Under the pieces are notes generated by a model that worked only from the letters and a program-made list of their open reading frames with translations, had not been told where the DNA came from and ran no database searches. A stretch of 64,000 nucleotides of DNA, from positions 1 through 64,000 of the forward strand of contig NZ_CP029550.1 of NCBI RefSeq assembly GCF_003173715.1, read 5' to 3'. A program made the translations under genes and the position numbers. The stretch is from Methylobacterium durans. GTDB lineage: Bacteria > Pseudomonadota > Alphaproteobacteria > Rhizobiales > Beijerinckiaceae. This document shows, in pieces, positions 1 through 8,989 of this stretch (the stretch's first letter is position 1; each line of letters begins with the position of its first letter).

Positions 1-133
1 GAGACAGGAAAGCTCAGGGTGCGAAACGGGGGCATCGGAATGGGAGCGGATCGGCCTGTTCATCCATGCACCCCATGTGGGGCTTCCATGATGGGAAGGT
101 CAAGGGCCGCTCGGTCGCATGCCCGGACATGCG

Positions 134-186
134 CCGCCAAGCTGCGCCGCCCGCCAAGCTGCGGCCGCCCGCCAAGCTGCGGCCGC
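134..186. repeat. Short tandem repeat, three 17-18 bp units
   Basis: Three head-to-tail copies of an 18-bp unit beginning CCGCCAAGCTGCGG. The second (151-168) and third (169-186) are identical; the first (134-150) is one base short. The array lies just past the stop of the phoR-like gene. The stretch 1-227 otherwise shows no convincing gene on either strand. The missing base in copy 1 fits the single-base losses seen across the window. Confidence 0.7.
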
Positions 187-227
187 CGTCGGCAGGGCGC
201 CTGGCGGGGCCCCGTCGCGGCAGGCCT

Positions 228-1516
228 TCACCGCCCGATCGTTCGGGCTCCTGGGACGCCCGGGCGAGACGGCTCAGGAGGCGGCCCTGTCCTGCCCGGC
301 TCCCGCTCGGGCAACCGGACGCGAACGACGGTTCCGCGACGATCTCGCTCTCGATCGTCAACCGCCCGCGGTGGCGGTTCAGGGTGTGCTTGACGATCGC
401 GAGGCCGAGGCCCGTCCCGCCCTGCTGCGGCTCGACGTCACGTCGACCCGGTAGAACCGCTCGGTGAGGCGGGGGATGTGCTCGGGCGCGATGCCGGCCA
501 TCATTCGTGACGGCGAGTTCGATCTCGGGCTCGCCGAGCCGCCCGAGCGGGTCGCGGGCAAGCGAGACCGTCACGTGGGCGCCGCCATACTTCCGCGTTC
601 TCGATCAGGTTCTCCACGCGCAGAAGCTCGTCGCGGCTGCCGAGGACGGGATAATCCCCTCCTCCGCCCGCAGCGTCACGGAAACGCCGCGCTCCGCCGC
701 GAGCGGGCCCTGCGCGTCCACCATCTGGCGGGCGATCTGCCCGAGATCGACCGTCTCGGTCGGCGCGACGTGCTCGCGCAACTCGATCCGCGACAGGGAG
801 AGCAGATCGTCGATGAGCCGCGTCATCCGCTGCGCCTGCGTGCGCATGATGGCGAGGAAGCGCTCGCGCGCAGCGACGTCGTTGCGGGCGGGGCCCTGCA
901 GCGTCTCGATGAAGCCGAGGAGCGAGGCGAGCGGTGTCCGCAGCTCGTGGCTGGCATTGGCCACGAAATCGACCCGCATCGCCTCAAGCCGCTGGGCCGA
1001 GGTGAGGTCGCGCAGGAACAGCACCACGTTCGGCTGACCCCCGCCTGCGGCATCGGCAGGCGCCGATCTGCACCTCGAAGCTTCGCTCGGTCGGCACGCG
1101 TGTGGCGTAGCCGGTCTTCAGGGGCTGGCCGGTCCGCAGGACCGCCTCGATGCCGTCGAGGATCTCCGGCGCCCGCAGGGCGAAGGAGAGCGGGTGGCGC
1201 AGCTTCAGGTTCGGGAAGAGTGCTCGGGCGGCGGGGTTTGCCTCGATGACGACGGAGCGGCGATCGATCAGGATGACGGGATCGGGATGTTGGCGAGCAG
1301 CGCCTCGGCGATGGCGTGGCGGCCGGGCTCGCGGCCTCCAGCGGCGCGGCGACGGGGACACGTTGGCGTCCGCCGATCGCCCCTCCGAGGCCGGCGGCGG
1401 CGAGGGAAGCGGCAACGAGGCGAGATCGAGGCTTCCGTCGAGCCAGGCGACGGCGAGCAGGAAGGCTGCCGCCACGCTCGCCCCCGTCCAGGCGGCCCGG
1501 CGTGCCCCTCTTCCAT
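228..1516 (-). CDS. phoR: PhoR-like sensor histidine kinase, multiply frameshifted
   Basis: Membrane sensor kinase of the PhoR type, expected to sense phosphate limitation and phosphorylate a PhoB-type regulator. Reading across frames gives an N-terminal membrane segment (AAAFLLAVAWLDG), a PAS-like region (VVIEANPAARALFPN), the H-box (NASHELRTPLASLLGFIETL), the N-box region (ENLIENA) and the G-box (GTGLGLAIVKHTLNRHRGRL), ending GRGTVVRVRLP and a stop at 228-230. No single frame encodes it: breaks fall near 1505, 1295, 1063, 1041, 650, 587, 490, 435 and 345, and those I checked are repaired by adding one base. ATG at 1516 is the likely start, in phase with the region before the first break. 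In related genomes pst/phoU/phoB genes follow phoR, which here would lie beyond the window edge. Alternatives are a true pseudogene or another PAS-type kinase. Confidence 0.75.
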
Positions 1517-1567
1517 CAGCGGATCGCGACCATCGAGAGAGGCGCCCTCAGCGACGGGCAGGAGGCG

Positions 1568-2738
1568 TCACGGCCGCCCGTCCGGATCGGCGCCGCGGCG
1601 CACCTGCTGCGCCCGCTTGAAGATCTCGTAGGCCCCGAGCATCGCGAGGGCGAGGATGAAGGGCACGAGGTAGTAGCAGACCCGGAACAGCAGCAGCGAG
1701 CCGAGCACCTGGTCCCGCGGCAGGCTGGACAGGGCGAGAAGGATCGTCGCCTCGAACACCCCGAGGCCGCCCGGCGCGTGGCTCGCGATGCCGAGCATGG
1801 CGGCGAGCACGTAGACGGCGAGGAATGTGGTGCCGATCGTCAGGCCCGGCGGCAGCAGCACGTAGAGCACGGCCGCGGCGGCGCAGACGTCGCCGATGCC
1901 GACGAGCATCTGGCTGAAGGAGACCGAGGCGCCGGGCAGTTCCAGCCGCCAGCCCTTCACCTTCACGCTGCGCCGCTTGAGCGAGACCCAGGCGAGATAG
2001 CCGAGCACCGCGACGAGGGCGGCGACCGACCCCCTGGTTCAGCCGGATCGACGTGAAGGTCAGTCCCGCGAGCTGGCCCGCCTCGACGATGAGGCTGAGG
2101 CCCAGCACGACGCCCATGCCGAGCCAGAAGGTGAAGCCCGCGATCACTGTGAGCGCGGCGATCTTCGGGGCTGACAGCCCTTCCCGGGAGTAGATCCAGT
2201 AGCGGATCGTTCCCGCCGTGAAGAGCGGGAAGCCTAGGGTGAAGCTCACCGCGTAGCTCGTGAACGAGGCGAGCGCCGTGATGCGGTAACGGACCTTCAC
2301 CTTGAGCTGGCGCAGCGCCAGCGCGTCGTAGCCGGTGAGGAACAGGTAGCTCACGCAGACGAACAGGAAGGCGAGGCCGAGCTGCTTCGAAGTCGCCGCC
2401 GTGAAGGCCGCGTGCAGCTCCGACCACGTGACGGTCTGGACGAGCTTCCACAGGACGCCGATCGACACCGCGAACAGGATCACGCTCGCGGCGGTGCCGA
2501 TCCAGGCGTAGCGGCTCCGCATCCCCGAGGACCGGGCGACCTGCGGCACGCCGGCGGCTTCCGCCGTCCGATCGGCCTCGATCGCCTCGGCGTCGTCGAG
2601 CGCCTTCTGATGCTGTCCGACAAAATTCATGAATTCGGCGTTCGCCTCCGCCGGGTGCGCCGCCCGGAAAAGCGGGCGGTGGATCATTCCCCGAGCCTGT
2701 GCCGGACCGCGGTCCGTTGGCGAGGCATTTAGGGGCAA
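1568..2738 (-). CDS. UPF0104/LPG-synthase-type integral membrane protein, frameshifted
   Basis: Multi-span membrane protein of the lysylphosphatidylglycerol synthase transmembrane family (YbhN/UPF0104). It has a hydrophilic N-terminus of about 75 residues, then repeated hydrophobic segments such as VILFAVSIGVLWKL and LAFLFVCVSYLFLTGYDAL, and the SHAPGGLGVFEATIL motif near the C-terminus. That PGGLG motif is the best family signature. No catalytic aminoacyl-transferase domain is attached, so lysyl-lipid synthesis cannot be claimed; a lipid flippase or transport role is only inference. The frame breaks near 2035 in a run of five C: the first part reads from 2738 and the rest (from LGYLAWVSLKRR) in another frame to 1568. 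The phoR-like gene follows about 50 bp downstream on the same strand. Confidence 0.7.
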
Positions 2739-2820
2739 TGGCGGGCAAAGGCCAGCGAGGCGGCTCCGATCCGGCGGTCTCGTCCCGGCCGGACCCGGTG
2801 ATTCGGCGGTGCGGCGCGGA

Positions 2821-3455
2821 TCACCGTTGCATGAAGCGCAGGCCCGCGAGGTGAGCCGCGGCTTCGGACAGGCCCGTGCGGATGCGTTCGGCCACGCTCG
2901 GCGATGTGCAGACGTAGGTCGGGCTCGGATGCGGGATGGCGACGGGCAGATCCGGCCGGAGCGCCGCGATCGCCGGCCGCGCCTCGCCGGCGAAGCGCCC
3001 GGCCAGGACCGCCACGGCGAGGTGCGGCAACAGGTCGAGGAGCGGCGCCAGATAGGCGGCCGCCGCCTTCGCTTCCACCCGGCGCGGTGCCCGGTTCAGG
3101 GCGCCCTCCGCGTGGATCACCCAGGGCACCGCGTTCCAGATCAGGGTGTCCCGGCGCGCGATGCCGGCCTCACGGAGGAAGCGGAACAGGTTGGCGGAGG
3201 TCCCCGTCGCGTTGTCGCGGGAGACGAAGCCGGTTCGGAAGATCGCCGGGCCCGGCGTCTCGAGGAGCAGCAGCAGCCGCGCGCCGATGCCGCCGTCGAG
3301 TGGGTCGGGATCGGGCACCGGCGCCTGCCGCTCCGCCGCGATGGTGCGGGCCAGATCCCGCAGGGGCGCGAGATGGGGCGATCCGACGAGGCGCGCCGCG
3401 CGGCGAGGATCGCCGGATCGGCGAGGCTCTTCGGCGCGTCGGGTTCAGTCGCCAT
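2821..3455 (-). CDS. Uracil-DNA glycosylase-like protein, frameshifted
   Basis: Small single-domain protein resembling the uracil-DNA glycosylase superfamily, which excises uracil from DNA. Supporting segments are LLLLLETPGPAIFRTGF near the N-terminus, a conserved NAVPWVIH block, and a C-terminal PHPSPTYVC that could match the family HPSP motif. The start is ATG at 3455, which lies inside the last codons of the upstream PIG-L gene (11-bp overlap), so translation is probably coupled. The frame breaks near 3393, between AARRA and LVGSPHLAPL, and one added C restores it. The protein would be about 211 residues. It ends the inositol/YcaO operon; whether it belongs to that pathway or is a housekeeping passenger is unclear. 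Family assignment is moderate because the active-site loops are not all obvious. Confidence 0.6.
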
Positions 3456-4203
3456 CGTGCCCCGGGACGCCCGCCGGCAGGGTGCCGGAGACGCGGAAGC
3501 GCTCGACCCCACCCTCCTCGGAGAGCCGGCGGGACAGGCCCTCGCGCCCGCCGAACTGGAAGCCGATCTGCGTCCCGTAGGCCGCGCAGGCGGCCGCCTT
3601 GCGGACCTCGGCCGCCGGCGTCAGCCGGATCTCCCGCTCCCCGAGATCCGTGAAGCGGGCGCGCAGCGGCTCCTTCGGGGCGGCTTTGCGCACCGTGTAG
3701 GGGAAGTCGCGCCACCACAGGACCGGCAGCCTCGATCCGACGGCGTCGAGCGCCCGGACCATCTGGACGTGATCGACATGGCCACCGATCGCCTGAGGGC
3801 TCAGGAGAAGATCGGGCCGCACGGCCGCGACGAGATCGGCCAGGGCCCGAGCGAGATCCGGGACGATGGCATCGTCGTCCCGCGTCTCCTCGAACAGCTC
3901 GGGTGCCGAGCCGTAGCCGCGGTGCGGCGCCTCCCGGAACGGCAGGTGGGTCGGCGCGGCGATGCCGAGGGCCGCCGCCGCCGCCCGGTCCTCGTCGCGG
4001 CGAAGCGCCATGTAATCGACCTCCGCCGGCAGACCCTTGTCGAGCTGGCAGGCGAGCGCGAAGCCCTGCGGCTCGGGCACGCTGCCCGTGAACAGGGTCG
4101 CCATGACGACCTGCCAGCCGCCTTCAGCCAGCATCGCCAGCGTGCCGCCGCAGGAGAAGGCGGCATCGTCGAGATGGGGCGAGAGGGCGAGCGCAATGGG
4201 CAT
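3445..4203 (-). CDS. PIG-L family N-acetylglucosaminyl deacetylase
   Basis: Zinc-dependent LmbE/PIG-L deacetylase of 252 residues. The N-terminal SPHLDDAAFSCGG is the family metal-binding motif (usually PHPDDE; here L replaces P and A replaces E), and GGHVDHVQ supplies the second ligand set. Members deacetylate GlcNAc-inositol (MshB in mycothiol synthesis, PIG-L in GPI anchors) or GlcNAc-malate (BshB). The protein lies 10 bp downstream of a GT4 glycosyltransferase in an operon that begins with inositol-3-phosphate synthase, so a GlcNAc- or other N-acyl-amino-sugar inositol substrate is a reasonable inference. The E-to-A change in the first motif is worth noting because that acidic residue is often part of the metal/active site. 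Start ATG at 4203 is followed directly by the conserved core. Confidence 0.85.
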   Translation of the reverse strand: MPIALALSPHLDDAAFSCGGTLAMLAEGGWQVVMATLFTGSVPEPQGFALACQLDKGLPAEVDYMALRRDEDRAAAAALGIAAPTHLPFREAPHRGYGSAPELFEETRDDDAIVPDLARALADLVAAVRPDLLLSPQAIGGHVDHVQMVRALDAVGSRLPVLWWRDFPYTVRKAAPKEPLRARFTDLGEREIRLTPAAEVRKAAACAAYGTQIGFQFGGREGLSRRLSEEGGVERFRVSGTLPAGVPGHDGD

Positions 4204-4212
4204 GGTGCCGGC

Positions 4213-5449
4213 CTAGAGGAGGTGCGGCTCCGCCCGGAACCGACAGGACGGATCGACGGGCAGGTCCGGCGAGAAGCGCGTGTCCGGATGTGCACCCGCG
4301 ATCTCGGCGTAGATCCCCATGATCTGGCGGCCGACCGTCTCCCAGGAATAGACCCGGCGGCACTCCTCCAGCCCCCCACCGGCGATGCGGCGGCGCAGCG
4401 CCGCGTCTTCGATCACGCGGGCGAGCGCGTCCGTGAGGGCGGCGACGTCGCCGGGCTCGGTCAGGAGCCCGTTCTCCCCGTCGCGCAGGCAATCGGAGAC
4501 GCCGACCGAGTGGGTCGAGACCACGGCGAGCCCGGCCGCCATCGCCTCCAGGATCGTGTTCGAGAAGCCCTCGGCGTAGGTCGGCGAGACGAAGACATCG
4601 GCCTGCCGGTAGAGGTCCGGCACGGTGGCGTAGTCGGCGTAGCCCGTGAAGCGAAGCCGCTCCTCGGGCAGGTCGCGCTCGGCGGCCCGCGCCTGCGCGG
4701 CCTCGACGTCGGGGCCGATGCCCGAGATCGTCGCGGCGAACGGCATGCCGCGATCGCGCAGGCGCCCGAGCGCGTCGACGAAATCGAGCACGCCTTTCCG
4801 CCGGTCGACGCGACCGTGATAGAGGAGACGAACCGGGCCGGCATGCAGCTCGGGAAGCCCGTCCGCATGGGGCTGCGTGAAGCGCGCCGTGTCGACCGCG
4901 CCGGGCACGATGGTGAAGCGGCCCGGGTCGGTGCCGAGGCGCTCGCAGACCTCAGCCACGAAGGAGCGGCCGCCGATGAGGAGCGCGTTGGCGTGGTCGA
5001 GAACCGCGCACATGGCGCGCCGGTGCGTCTCGCAGCAGGAGCCGACCCAGTGGCCGTCTCCGCCCTGGATCGAGACCACGTTCGGCACGCCGAGCCGGCG
5101 GGAGGCCAGCAGGACCGCCCAGCCGGTCGGGTAGCCGTACTGCGCGTGCAGGACGTCGAAGGGCGCGCGCGCGTGCTCGGCCGCGATCGTCTCGACCATC
5201 GCCTCGACGTCGCGCTCGAAGTCGCCGCCCTCCTGCTCGCCGAGCTGCTCGAGGCCGATCACCCGAACGCCCGGCGGGCGGGGGCGGGCCGCCGCCGTAG
5301 ACGCGGGTGCCGAAGGCGTCGCCCCGGTACTGGCTGATCATCGTCACGTCATGCCCGGCGCCGACGAGCTCGCGCAGGAGGTTCTGCGCGTAGACGCTCA
5401 TGCCGGATATCGCCGGGAAGTAGCGCCGGCTGACGAAGCAGATCCTCAT
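4213..5449 (-). CDS. GT4 family glycosyltransferase, frameshifted
   Basis: Retaining GT-B glycosyltransferase of family 4. The N-terminal domain starts MRICFVSRRYFPAISGMSVY. The C-terminal donor-binding domain has LLYHGRVDRRKGVLDFVDAL, the FTGYADYATVPDLYRQADVF block and the EX7E motif (EGFSNTILE). The start is ATG at 5449, overlapping the stop of the upstream isomerase gene by the ATGA arrangement. The frame breaks near 5285 in a G-rich run (VYGGGPPPP to VIGLEQLGEQ); about 410 residues once repaired. MshA, which joins GlcNAc to inositol-3-phosphate, belongs to this family. With inositol-phosphate synthase at the head of the operon and a PIG-L deacetylase 10 bp downstream, an MshA-like step is plausible, but the acceptor and donor cannot be read from sequence. 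Confidence 0.82.
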
Positions 5450-6321
5450 CGGACAGGGGTTTCCCGTACGGTCATGTCGGGCGGCGGCAAGTCCGGGCCC
5501 GGGCGTCGGCATTGCTTCAGGTATTCGATGGCGGCCGGAATCATCGCGTCCGCCCGGTGGCTCTCGCGGGACAGCTCGACGCAGATGAGCTTGCCGAAAT
5601 GGATCGCATCGAGGGCGTCGAGCACGCCCGGCACGTCCATGTCACCCTCGCCGAAGGGCAGATGCACGTGGATGCCGCGCGCCATGTCCTCGATCGCCAC
5701 GGTGCCGATGCGGGGCGCGAATTCGGCGACCGCCGCGGCGGGCTCGCGCTCGCCGGTGACGAGGCAGTGGCCGGTGTCGAGGGCGAGGCAGAGACCCTCC
5801 ACCTGAAGCGCGGCGAAGTCGTCCAGGGTCTCGACCAGCATGCCGGGCTCGGGCTCCAGGCAGGGCACGACGCCGTTCTCGGGCGTAGGCCACCACCTCC
5901 TGCAGCCCGTCCACCAGCCAGTGCCGCGCCTCCGCAGGGTCGATTCCGGGCTTCGGCACACCGGCCCAGAAGGACACGGCCTCGGATTTCAGGATCGCGC
6001 CGATCTCGATCGCCCGCTTCAGGAAGCCGATCCGGCGGGCGCGGCCCGTCGCGTCGGCCGTCACCAGGGTCGGCTCGTGCTTGGCCCGCGGATCGAGGAG
6101 GAAGCGGGCCCGGTCTCGATCACCGAGCCGAGCCCAAGGCGCTCCAGGCGGCTCGCGACCCGCTCCGCCTCCCGCGCCCAGGTCTCGGCGAAGGGGTCGA
6201 GGTGGTGGATGTCGAGGGTGAGCGCGACGCCGTCGTAACCGGCCCCGGCGATGAGGTCGATCGCGTCGTCGAGGCGGTGATTGGCCGCCCCGTTGGTGTT
6301 GTAGGCGAAGCGGAGACTCAT
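5446..6321 (-). CDS. Sugar-phosphate isomerase/epimerase-like TIM barrel, frameshifted
   Basis: Xylose-isomerase-like TIM-barrel protein (AP endonuclease 2 superfamily). The N-terminus MSLRFAYNTNGAANHRLDDA with AGAGYDGVALTLDIHHLDP, the middle LCLALDTGHCLVTGE and the late HVHLPFGEGDMDVPGVLDAL carry the usual metal-binding His/Asp/Glu positions of this fold. Relatives isomerise or epimerise sugars and inososes (IolE, IolI); some TIM-barrel relatives in natural-product clusters are iron-dependent oxidases. Start ATG at 6321 overlaps the YcaO stop (ATGA), and its own stop overlaps the GT4 start the same way. Two breaks, near 6110 and 5885, split it into three frames; about 291 residues when joined. 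An inosose or amino-sugar substrate is inferred only from the neighbours. Confidence 0.78.
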
Positions 6322-7907
6322 GCGGCCCGTCCCCTCTGCTCCAGCCGGAACGGCGCGTGGTGCGATTCCGGCTCGCGGTAGAGGGGATAATGGCTGCCGA
6401 CGATCTCCTCGGCCAGCGCCACGTCGAAGAGCGGCTGACCGCCGAAGCGCTCGATCGCCTCGGGCGTCAGGCGGATCGGGCGCAGGGTCTCGCTCTGCGT
6501 GCCGAAGCGGACGAGGGGGTGATCGCGCTCGATGAGCTTCCGGGCGTTGCGCTCGCCGATCCGGTAATAGCTCATGGTCTCGACCTCGAGCCCCGGCACG
6601 ATCGCCTTGACGACGCCCACCCCGCCGCGCGGCGGCGAGCAATCGACGTAGAGAACGTCGAACCCGGCCTCCAGAAGCCGCTCGCAGGCGATCGCGCCGC
6701 GGGCGTGCCCGTCGGCGGCGGGCGTCGTCGGCAGCTCCGCGAAGGCTTTCGTCGCGCGCTCGGAATAGACGGTGTCGGCGAGCACCGCGTGCAGATCCTC
6801 CGGCGGCAGCACGATCCATTCGAGCATGGCCTTCAGCGCCCGGCTCTCCTCCAGGTCTAGGCTCGGCAGGGCCTTCTCGATGAAGGCGTGGACGTAGCCC
6901 GGCGGCGTGACCCGCTCGGCGAAGGCGAGGGGCCCATGGCCGAAGGCCTTGCGCACCCGCGCCGCCTGGAATTCGAGGAGCGCCTTGCGCAGGGCCCGCT
7001 CCCGGTCCGGGTCGCAGGCCTCGCCGCAGGCCGAGAGCGCGATCGGCGTCGGCGCGTCGGCGGGATTCCGGTCGTAGCCGACGACGTAGAGGTTCGTCAG
7101 GCCGAACTGGTCGGTGGCGAATTTCGGCAGGGCCCGGATGCCGAGCGATTCCAGCCTTGCCAACATGCCTGAGGTCTCGGGCCCAAGCCCTTGCGAGAGA
7201 TCGAGCATCACGCCCTGGTCGAGGGCGCGGAACAGGAGGCCGTTGCCGTCCCGCTGCAGCAGTTCCAGCACCCCGTGGCCGAGGGCGAAGGGCACGTCCG
7301 GCCCGGCGCCGAGCCCGTTCGTGATCAGGTTCGTGAAGGGCTTGTAACCCTCGGACAGCTCGAAATAATCCGTCGCCGCCACGTCGAGGGGCATCAGCAC
7401 CGTCTCGCCGGTCGGGTGGCGGGTGGCGGCCGTCCATTCGAGCACGGTGTCGCGGCCCACGGGCGAGCCCGCGGGCAGGCCGAGGGTGAGCGGGTCGGCG
7501 ACGGAGCGGGCGCCGTGGACCCGCACGAGGTCGTTGTAGGACCCCCGCTCCTTCCTGCGCGGGATCAGCGCCAGCGAGGGCATCAGGTTCTCGGCGATCT
7601 CGGCCACCGCGCCGATAATCGCCTCGTCGTCGGTCGCCCCGTAGCCGATGCCGCTCGGCATGGCGCCGACGAAGTAGGGATCGTCGAGGAAGAGCGAGAC
7701 GAACCAGACCGGGATCCCGGTCCGGTCGAGGGGCGCCAGGGGAAAGCCGACGATGCGCCCTTCCGGCAGCACGTCGAGATAGGCCCGCACGGGCTCCGGA
7801 AGGGATTGCGGCAGCCCGTCGATCCGGCGCTTCTGCCCGAACCGATAGGCGCGCGGCGCCTTCAGGCGGGCGTGGCGGGCGCGGTCGTCCTGATCAAGCT
7901 CGGTCAT
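6318..7907 (-). CDS. YcaO-domain protein
   Basis: A 529-residue YcaO-superfamily protein in one intact frame. YcaO enzymes use ATP to activate backbone amides, forming azolines, thioamides or amidines in peptides. Some family members act outside peptide natural products. The core signature is visible: DDEAIIGAVAEIAENL (about 94-108), then TNGLGAG followed by ALGHGVLELLQRD (about 197-220), the usual glycine-rich and E-x-x-x-RD region, and EFQAAR near 312. The start is ATG at 7907; translation upstream continues in frame but is antisense-like and lacks family character. No TfuA, no dehydrogenase partner and no precursor peptide is visible nearby, so a classical thiazole/oxazole-modified peptide pathway is not supported. 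It sits 50 bp after the Gfo/Idh gene and overlaps the next gene by ATGA. Its substrate is unknown. Confidence 0.85.
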   Translation of the reverse strand: MTELDQDDRARHARLKAPRAYRFGQKRRIDGLPQSLPEPVRAYLDVLPEGRIVGFPLAPLDRTGIPVWFVSLFLDDPYFVGAMPSGIGYGATDDEAIIGAVAEIAENLMPSLALIPRRKERGSYNDLVRVHGARSVADPLTLGLPAGSPVGRDTVLEWTAATRHPTGETVLMPLDVAATDYFELSEGYKPFTNLITNGLGAGPDVPFALGHGVLELLQRDGNGLLFRALDQGVMLDLSQGLGPETSGMLARLESLGIRALPKFATDQFGLTNLYVVGYDRNPADAPTPIALSACGEACDPDRERALRKALLEFQAARVRKAFGHGPLAFAERVTPPGYVHAFIEKALPSLDLEESRALKAMLEWIVLPPEDLHAVLADTVYSERATKAFAELPTTPAADGHARGAIACERLLEAGFDVLYVDCSPPRGGVGVVKAIVPGLEVETMSYYRIGERNARKLIERDHPLVRFGTQSETLRPIRLTPEAIERFGGQPLFDVALAEEIVGSHYPLYREPESHHAPFRLEQRGRAA

Positions 7908-7957
7908 GGTCCTCGATAAACCCCGTTCCGCATCGCCGTACGGCCGTTGCCGTGCCC

Positions 7958-8989
7958 TCAGCGGCCCGCCAGCGGCCCTCCCCGGTGGCGCTCGCTCTCG
8001 TAGGCGTCCACCACGAGCCGCATCGTGTGCAGGTCGCGCTCGACCGAGTAGGCGCCGCGTTCCTCCGGGCGGCGCAGGGCCGAGCCGAAGGCGCGCACCT
8101 GCTCCAGGAAGGGCGAGGCCTGCGTGTCGAACGCGATCTCCTCCGAGCGGCCGCCAGCGCCGTCCGTGAACGTCACCGTGCCGCCGGCCACCTGCCCCAT
8201 CGTATCGATCGCGGTGAGCATGCCCCTGGTGCCCACCACCTCCAGCCGGCGCCGGGGCAGCGCGTCGGGGCAATTGTAGGCGACGTGGAGGTTGGCGAGC
8301 ACGCCCGCACCCGTGCGCCCGATCAGCAGGGCACCGTCGTCGACCGCGTAATCCTGCGCCCGGGCCTGGGTCAGGGCGACGATCTCGGCGATCGATTCGC
8401 CGGTGAGGAAGTCGACGAGGTCGATCCCGTGGGGGGCGAGGTCCATCAGCGCGCCGCCTCCCGCTTGGACGGGGTCGATGCGCCAGTTGTCGAGGCCCTC
8501 GACGGAGGTCCAGGCCCGATCCAGCCAGCAGGCATAGACGATGCGCACCGCGGTCACGGTGCCGAGGCGGCCTGCCTCGATCAGGGCCCGCATGGCGCGG
8601 TGGCCGGGATGGTGGCGCTGGTCGAAGGCGGTGCCGTAGAAGATGCCGCTGCCGCGCACGGCTTCGGCCATCGCCTCGGCATCGCCGAGCCGCGCCGCCA
8701 TCGGCTTCTCGCAGAGCACGGCCTTGCCGGCCCGGGACAGCGCCACCACCGCCTCGCGATGCAGATGGTTCGGGGTGGCGACGTAGACGGCCTCGATCTC
8801 GGGGTCGGCCAGAAGCTCTGGAAGTGTCGCGTAAGCCCGCGCGCCCTCCGCGTCCGCCGCCTGGCGGGAACCCTCGCCCGGGTCGCAGACGGCGACGAGC
8901 CGATGCCCGGCAGCCCGGATGCCCGGCGCCATGTAGTCCCGGGCGACCCAGCCGTAGCCGACGATGCCCCAGCCGACGTTGTCGCCCAT
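7958..8989 (-). CDS. Gfo/Idh/MocA family oxidoreductase
   Basis: NAD(P)-dependent sugar or cyclitol oxidoreductase of 343 residues. The Rossmann segment is GWGIVGYGWVARDY at the N-terminus, the nicotinamide-side motif is CEKPM (about 95-100), and the C-terminal catalytic region has GGGALMDLAPHGIDLVDFLTG, where D and H match the family's active-site positions. Relatives include inositol 2-dehydrogenase, glucose-fructose oxidoreductase and amino-sugar dehydrogenases. The start is ATG at 8989, sharing one base with the stop of the upstream methyltransferase (TGATG). Position in the operon fits oxidation or epimerisation of an inositol or a sugar attached to it. The specific substrate is not readable. 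Confidence 0.88.
   Translation of the reverse strand: MGDNVGWGIVGYGWVARDYMAPGIRAAGHRLVAVCDPGEGSRQAADAEGARAYATLPELLADPEIEAVYVATPNHLHREAVVALSRAGKAVLCEKPMAARLGDAEAMAEAVRGSGIFYGTAFDQRHHPGHRAMRALIEAGRLGTVTAVRIVYACWLDRAWTSVEGLDNWRIDPVQAGGGALMDLAPHGIDLVDFLTGESIAEIVALTQARAQDYAVDDGALLIGRTGAGVLANLHVAYNCPDALPRRRLEVVGTRGMLTAIDTMGQVAGGTVTFTDGAGGRSEEIAFDTQASPFLEQVRAFGSALRRPEERGAYSVERDLHTMRLVVDAYESERHRGGPLAGR

Noticed and set aside
134..186. CRISPR array
   Set aside because: Three adjacent 17-18 bp units without spacers; no cas gene. A simple tandem repeat.
2629..5337. 902-codon open frame on the plus strand
   Set aside because: It lies antisense to the LPG-type, UDG-like, PIG-L and GT4 genes, is almost wholly Arg/Gly/Asp/Glu-rich and shows no domain. 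It is an artefact of high GC.
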